Shown: positions 5,161-6,339 of the stretch, in pieces
Layout of the letters: each line of letters begins with the position of its first letter
Position numbering within the stretch: the first letter of the stretch is position 1
NCBI GenBank assembly: GCA_020062605.1
Contig: JAGUWA010000171.1
Location: 1 to 6,339, forward strand
Direction: 5' to 3'
DNA: 6,339 nucleotides
Source: Parvibaculum sp.
Lineage (GTDB): Bacteria; Pseudomonadota; Alphaproteobacteria; Parvibaculales; Parvibaculaceae
Program-made: the position numbers and the translations under genes
Notes under the pieces: generated by a model
What the model was told of the DNA's origin: nothing
The model's input: only the letters and a program-made list of their open reading frames with translations
Databases searched by the model: none

Positions 5161-5931
5161 TCAGAAATTATCCTTTCTCTTTCGAGTTTCGGCAAAGACA
5201 TCGACATCCGGCGCAGCTTCGAGGCCAAGCACACGGCGCAGGTCCGGGCTTGCCGCGCGCAGAAATGGGTTGGTTCTCTTCTCGATACCGATTGTCGTCG
5301 GCACGGTCCATTCACCGCGAGCGCGTTTTTCGTCGATCTCCTTCGCGCGGGCCGCGAGCGCGGCATTGTCCGGCTCGACGGAGAGCGCGAAGCGGGCGTT
5401 TGCCTGCGTATATTCATGTGCGCAGTAGACGACGGTGTCGTCCGGCAACTCCATCAGCTTGCCGAGCGACGTCCACATCTGCTGTGCCGTGCCCTCGAAG
5501 AGGCGCCCGCAGCCCAGTGCGAACAGCGTATCGCCCACGAATGCCACGTGTTCCTGATCGAAGCTGTAGGCGATGTGGCCTCGCGTGTGGCCCGGCACGT
5601 CGATCACGCGGGCGCGTGCGGCGCCAAGTTCCACGATGTCGCCTTCGCCGACCGCGCGGTCGATGCCGGGAATGAGATCTTTCTCTCCCTTGGGCCCGAT
5701 CACCGTGCAGCCCGTCTTCTCCTTGAGCTCGGCGTTGCCGCCCGCATGGTCGAAATGGTGATGGGTGTTCAGGATGTGAGTAAGCGTCCAGCCCTTTTCC
5801 TCGAGGGCGGCGAGGATCGGCTTCACCTCCGGCGTGTCGATCGCCGCCGTTGCGCCGGAGACAGGCTCATGGACCAGATAGCCGTAATTGTCGTTCAGAC
5901 AGGGAAACTGGTGAATTTCAAGCTTTGCCAT
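5161..5931 (-). CDS. gloB: Hydroxyacylglutathione hydrolase (glyoxalase II)
   Basis: GloB hydrolyses S-D-lactoylglutathione to D-lactate and glutathione, the second step of methylglyoxal detoxification, in the cytoplasm. The 256-residue length is standard for the family. The metallo-beta-lactamase motif THHHFDH (56-62) supplies His57, His59, Asp61 and His62. The remaining binuclear metal ligands are His115 (PGHTRGH), Asp134 (FVGDTLF) and His172 (CAHEYT). The C-terminal NPFLR segment (221-225), preceded by Lys218-Arg219, matches the glutathione-binding tail that marks true glyoxalase II rather than a general beta-lactamase-fold hydrolase. The ATG at 5931-5929 has a strong GGAGGA six bases upstream (5938-5943), which rules out the longer in-frame start. 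It is the first gene of the minus-strand run and is divergent from the methyltransferase gene. No catalytic residue is missing. Confidence 0.96.
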   Translation of the reverse strand: MAKLEIHQFPCLNDNYGYLVHEPVSGATAAIDTPEVKPILAALEEKGWTLTHILNTHHHFDHAGGNAELKEKTGCTVIGPKGEKDLIPGIDRAVGEGDIVELGAARARVIDVPGHTRGHIAYSFDQEHVAFVGDTLFALGCGRLFEGTAQQMWTSLGKLMELPDDTVVYCAHEYTQANARFALSVEPDNAALAARAKEIDEKRARGEWTVPTTIGIEKRTNPFLRAASPDLRRVLGLEAAPDVDVFAETRKRKDNF

Positions 5932-5937
5932 CTCGTC

Positions 5938-5943
5938 TCCTCC
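5938..5943 (-). promoter_or_regulatory. Ribosome binding site of gloB
   Basis: GGAGGA on the minus strand lies six bases before the ATG at 5931. It is the strongest Shine-Dalgarno in the window and decides the gloB start. Confidence 0.8.
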
Positions 5944-5968
5944 GGGGATACCGGCTTTTCGGGCCCGT

Positions 5969-5998
5969 TTGCCCTCCGTTAGTCTCATCCGGTATAGG
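5969..5998 (+). promoter_or_regulatory. Possible promoter of the methyltransferase gene
   Basis: TTGCCC (5969-5974) and TATAGG (5993-5998) are 18 bases apart and each match four of six bases of the -35 and -10 consensus. The position, about 70 bp before the start codon, is reasonable. The match is only moderate, and no equally good pair was found for gloB on the other strand. Confidence 0.25.
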
Positions 5999-6070
5999 CT
6001 TCGTCCCTAAGGTAATGATCCCGGGCGCCCGCGTGAACCCGGCCTCGCCGGATTTGCTAGAGTGAACTCC

Positions 6071-6339
6071 ATGCATATGGATGTGATTGATCTGCGCGAT
6101 TTCTACGGCCGTCCCCTGGGGCGTGTCGCGCAACACCATATCGCGCGGCGTGTCGAAGAAATATGGCCGGATGTGCGCGGGCTGAACCTGCTCGGTCTCG
6201 GTTTTGCGACGCCCTATCTTGCGCCCTTTCTGGGAACGGCGCAGCGCGTCATCGGCCTCATGCCCGCCCGGCAGGGCGTCATGCAGTGGCCTGCGGACGC
6301 GCGCTGCCTCACCGGTCTTGTCGACGAGCGCGAACTGCC
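6071..6339 (+). CDS. SAM-dependent methyltransferase-like protein, N-terminal part
   Basis: The frame is open from the ATG at 6071 to the end of the window (89 complete codons) and continues beyond it. The protein starts MHMDVIDLRDFYGRPLGRVA and then has LNLLGLGFATPYLAPFL (about residues 39-55). This resembles motif I of class I methyltransferases, the glycine-rich loop that holds S-adenosylmethionine. It also resembles the methyltransferase-like proteins found divergently next to gloB in many rhizobia. Motif I here is less glycine-rich than the classic GxGxG, and the catalytic part is not visible, so substrate and activity are unknown. An alternative start is the ATG at 6077. The Shine-Dalgarno is weak (AGAGTGA, about 6059-6065). 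The divergent arrangement with gloB across 139 bp suggests a shared regulatory region. Confidence 0.72.
   Translation, partial: MHMDVIDLRDFYGRPLGRVAQHHIARRVEEIWPDVRGLNLLGLGFATPYLAPFLGTAQRVIGLMPARQGVMQWPADARCLTGLVDEREL

Noticed and set aside
5160..5417. Extended cupin start inside gloB
   Set aside because: The extra 86 residues are arginine-rich out-of-frame gloB sequence. The family domain begins just after the ATG at 5159.
5104..5982. Long plus-strand open frame opposite gloB
   Set aside because: It is antisense to gloB, which has all its metal ligands and a strong ribosome binding site.

Overview
The window is GC-rich and densely packed with genes. It looks like chromosomal DNA of an alphaproteobacterium, most likely of the order Hyphomicrobiales (Rhizobiales). 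The reasons are the PhaR/AniA-type regulator next to phaA-phaB, the gloB/methyltransferase divergent pair, GTG starts, and long antisense open frames typical of high GC. The genus cannot be fixed from the sequence alone.

Left part (1-3071): the 3' end of an EAL-domain (c-di-GMP phosphodiesterase-like) gene ends 3 bp before the convergent phaR gene, which encodes the polyhydroxyalkanoate repressor. phaR is divergent from phaA (acetyl-CoA acetyltransferase) and phaB (acetoacetyl-CoA reductase). PhaA and PhaB convert two acetyl-CoA to (R)-3-hydroxybutyryl-CoA, the precursor of the storage polymer PHB. PhaR is expected to sense the polymer and control the pathway. The synthase gene phaC is not in this window. 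The 265-bp phaR-phaA spacer is the richest non-coding stretch. It holds a 12-bp tandem direct repeat, several TTGC/GCAA palindromes, and a perfect 18-bp palindrome just before the phaA ribosome binding site. A strong hairpin with a T-run ends the phaAB unit.

Right part (3075-6339): a run of four minus-strand genes reads gloB (hydroxyacylglutathione hydrolase), a DUF985 cupin, a 108-bp gap, a secreted NodB-type polysaccharide deacetylase, and a Tat-exported DUF882/YcbK-like (M15-fold) protein. The last two are a likely cell-envelope pair separated by 9 bp. gloB and the cupin gene are separated by 1 bp. A SAM-methyltransferase-like gene starts divergently from gloB and runs off the end of the window.

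No tRNA, rRNA, CRISPR array, insertion sequence or phage gene is visible. No stretch longer than about 265 bp lacks a gene. The region is mostly ordinary core metabolism. The features most worth a second look are the regulatory architecture between phaR and phaA, an Asp at the usual catalytic Asn position of PhaB, and the deacetylase/DUF882 envelope pair.
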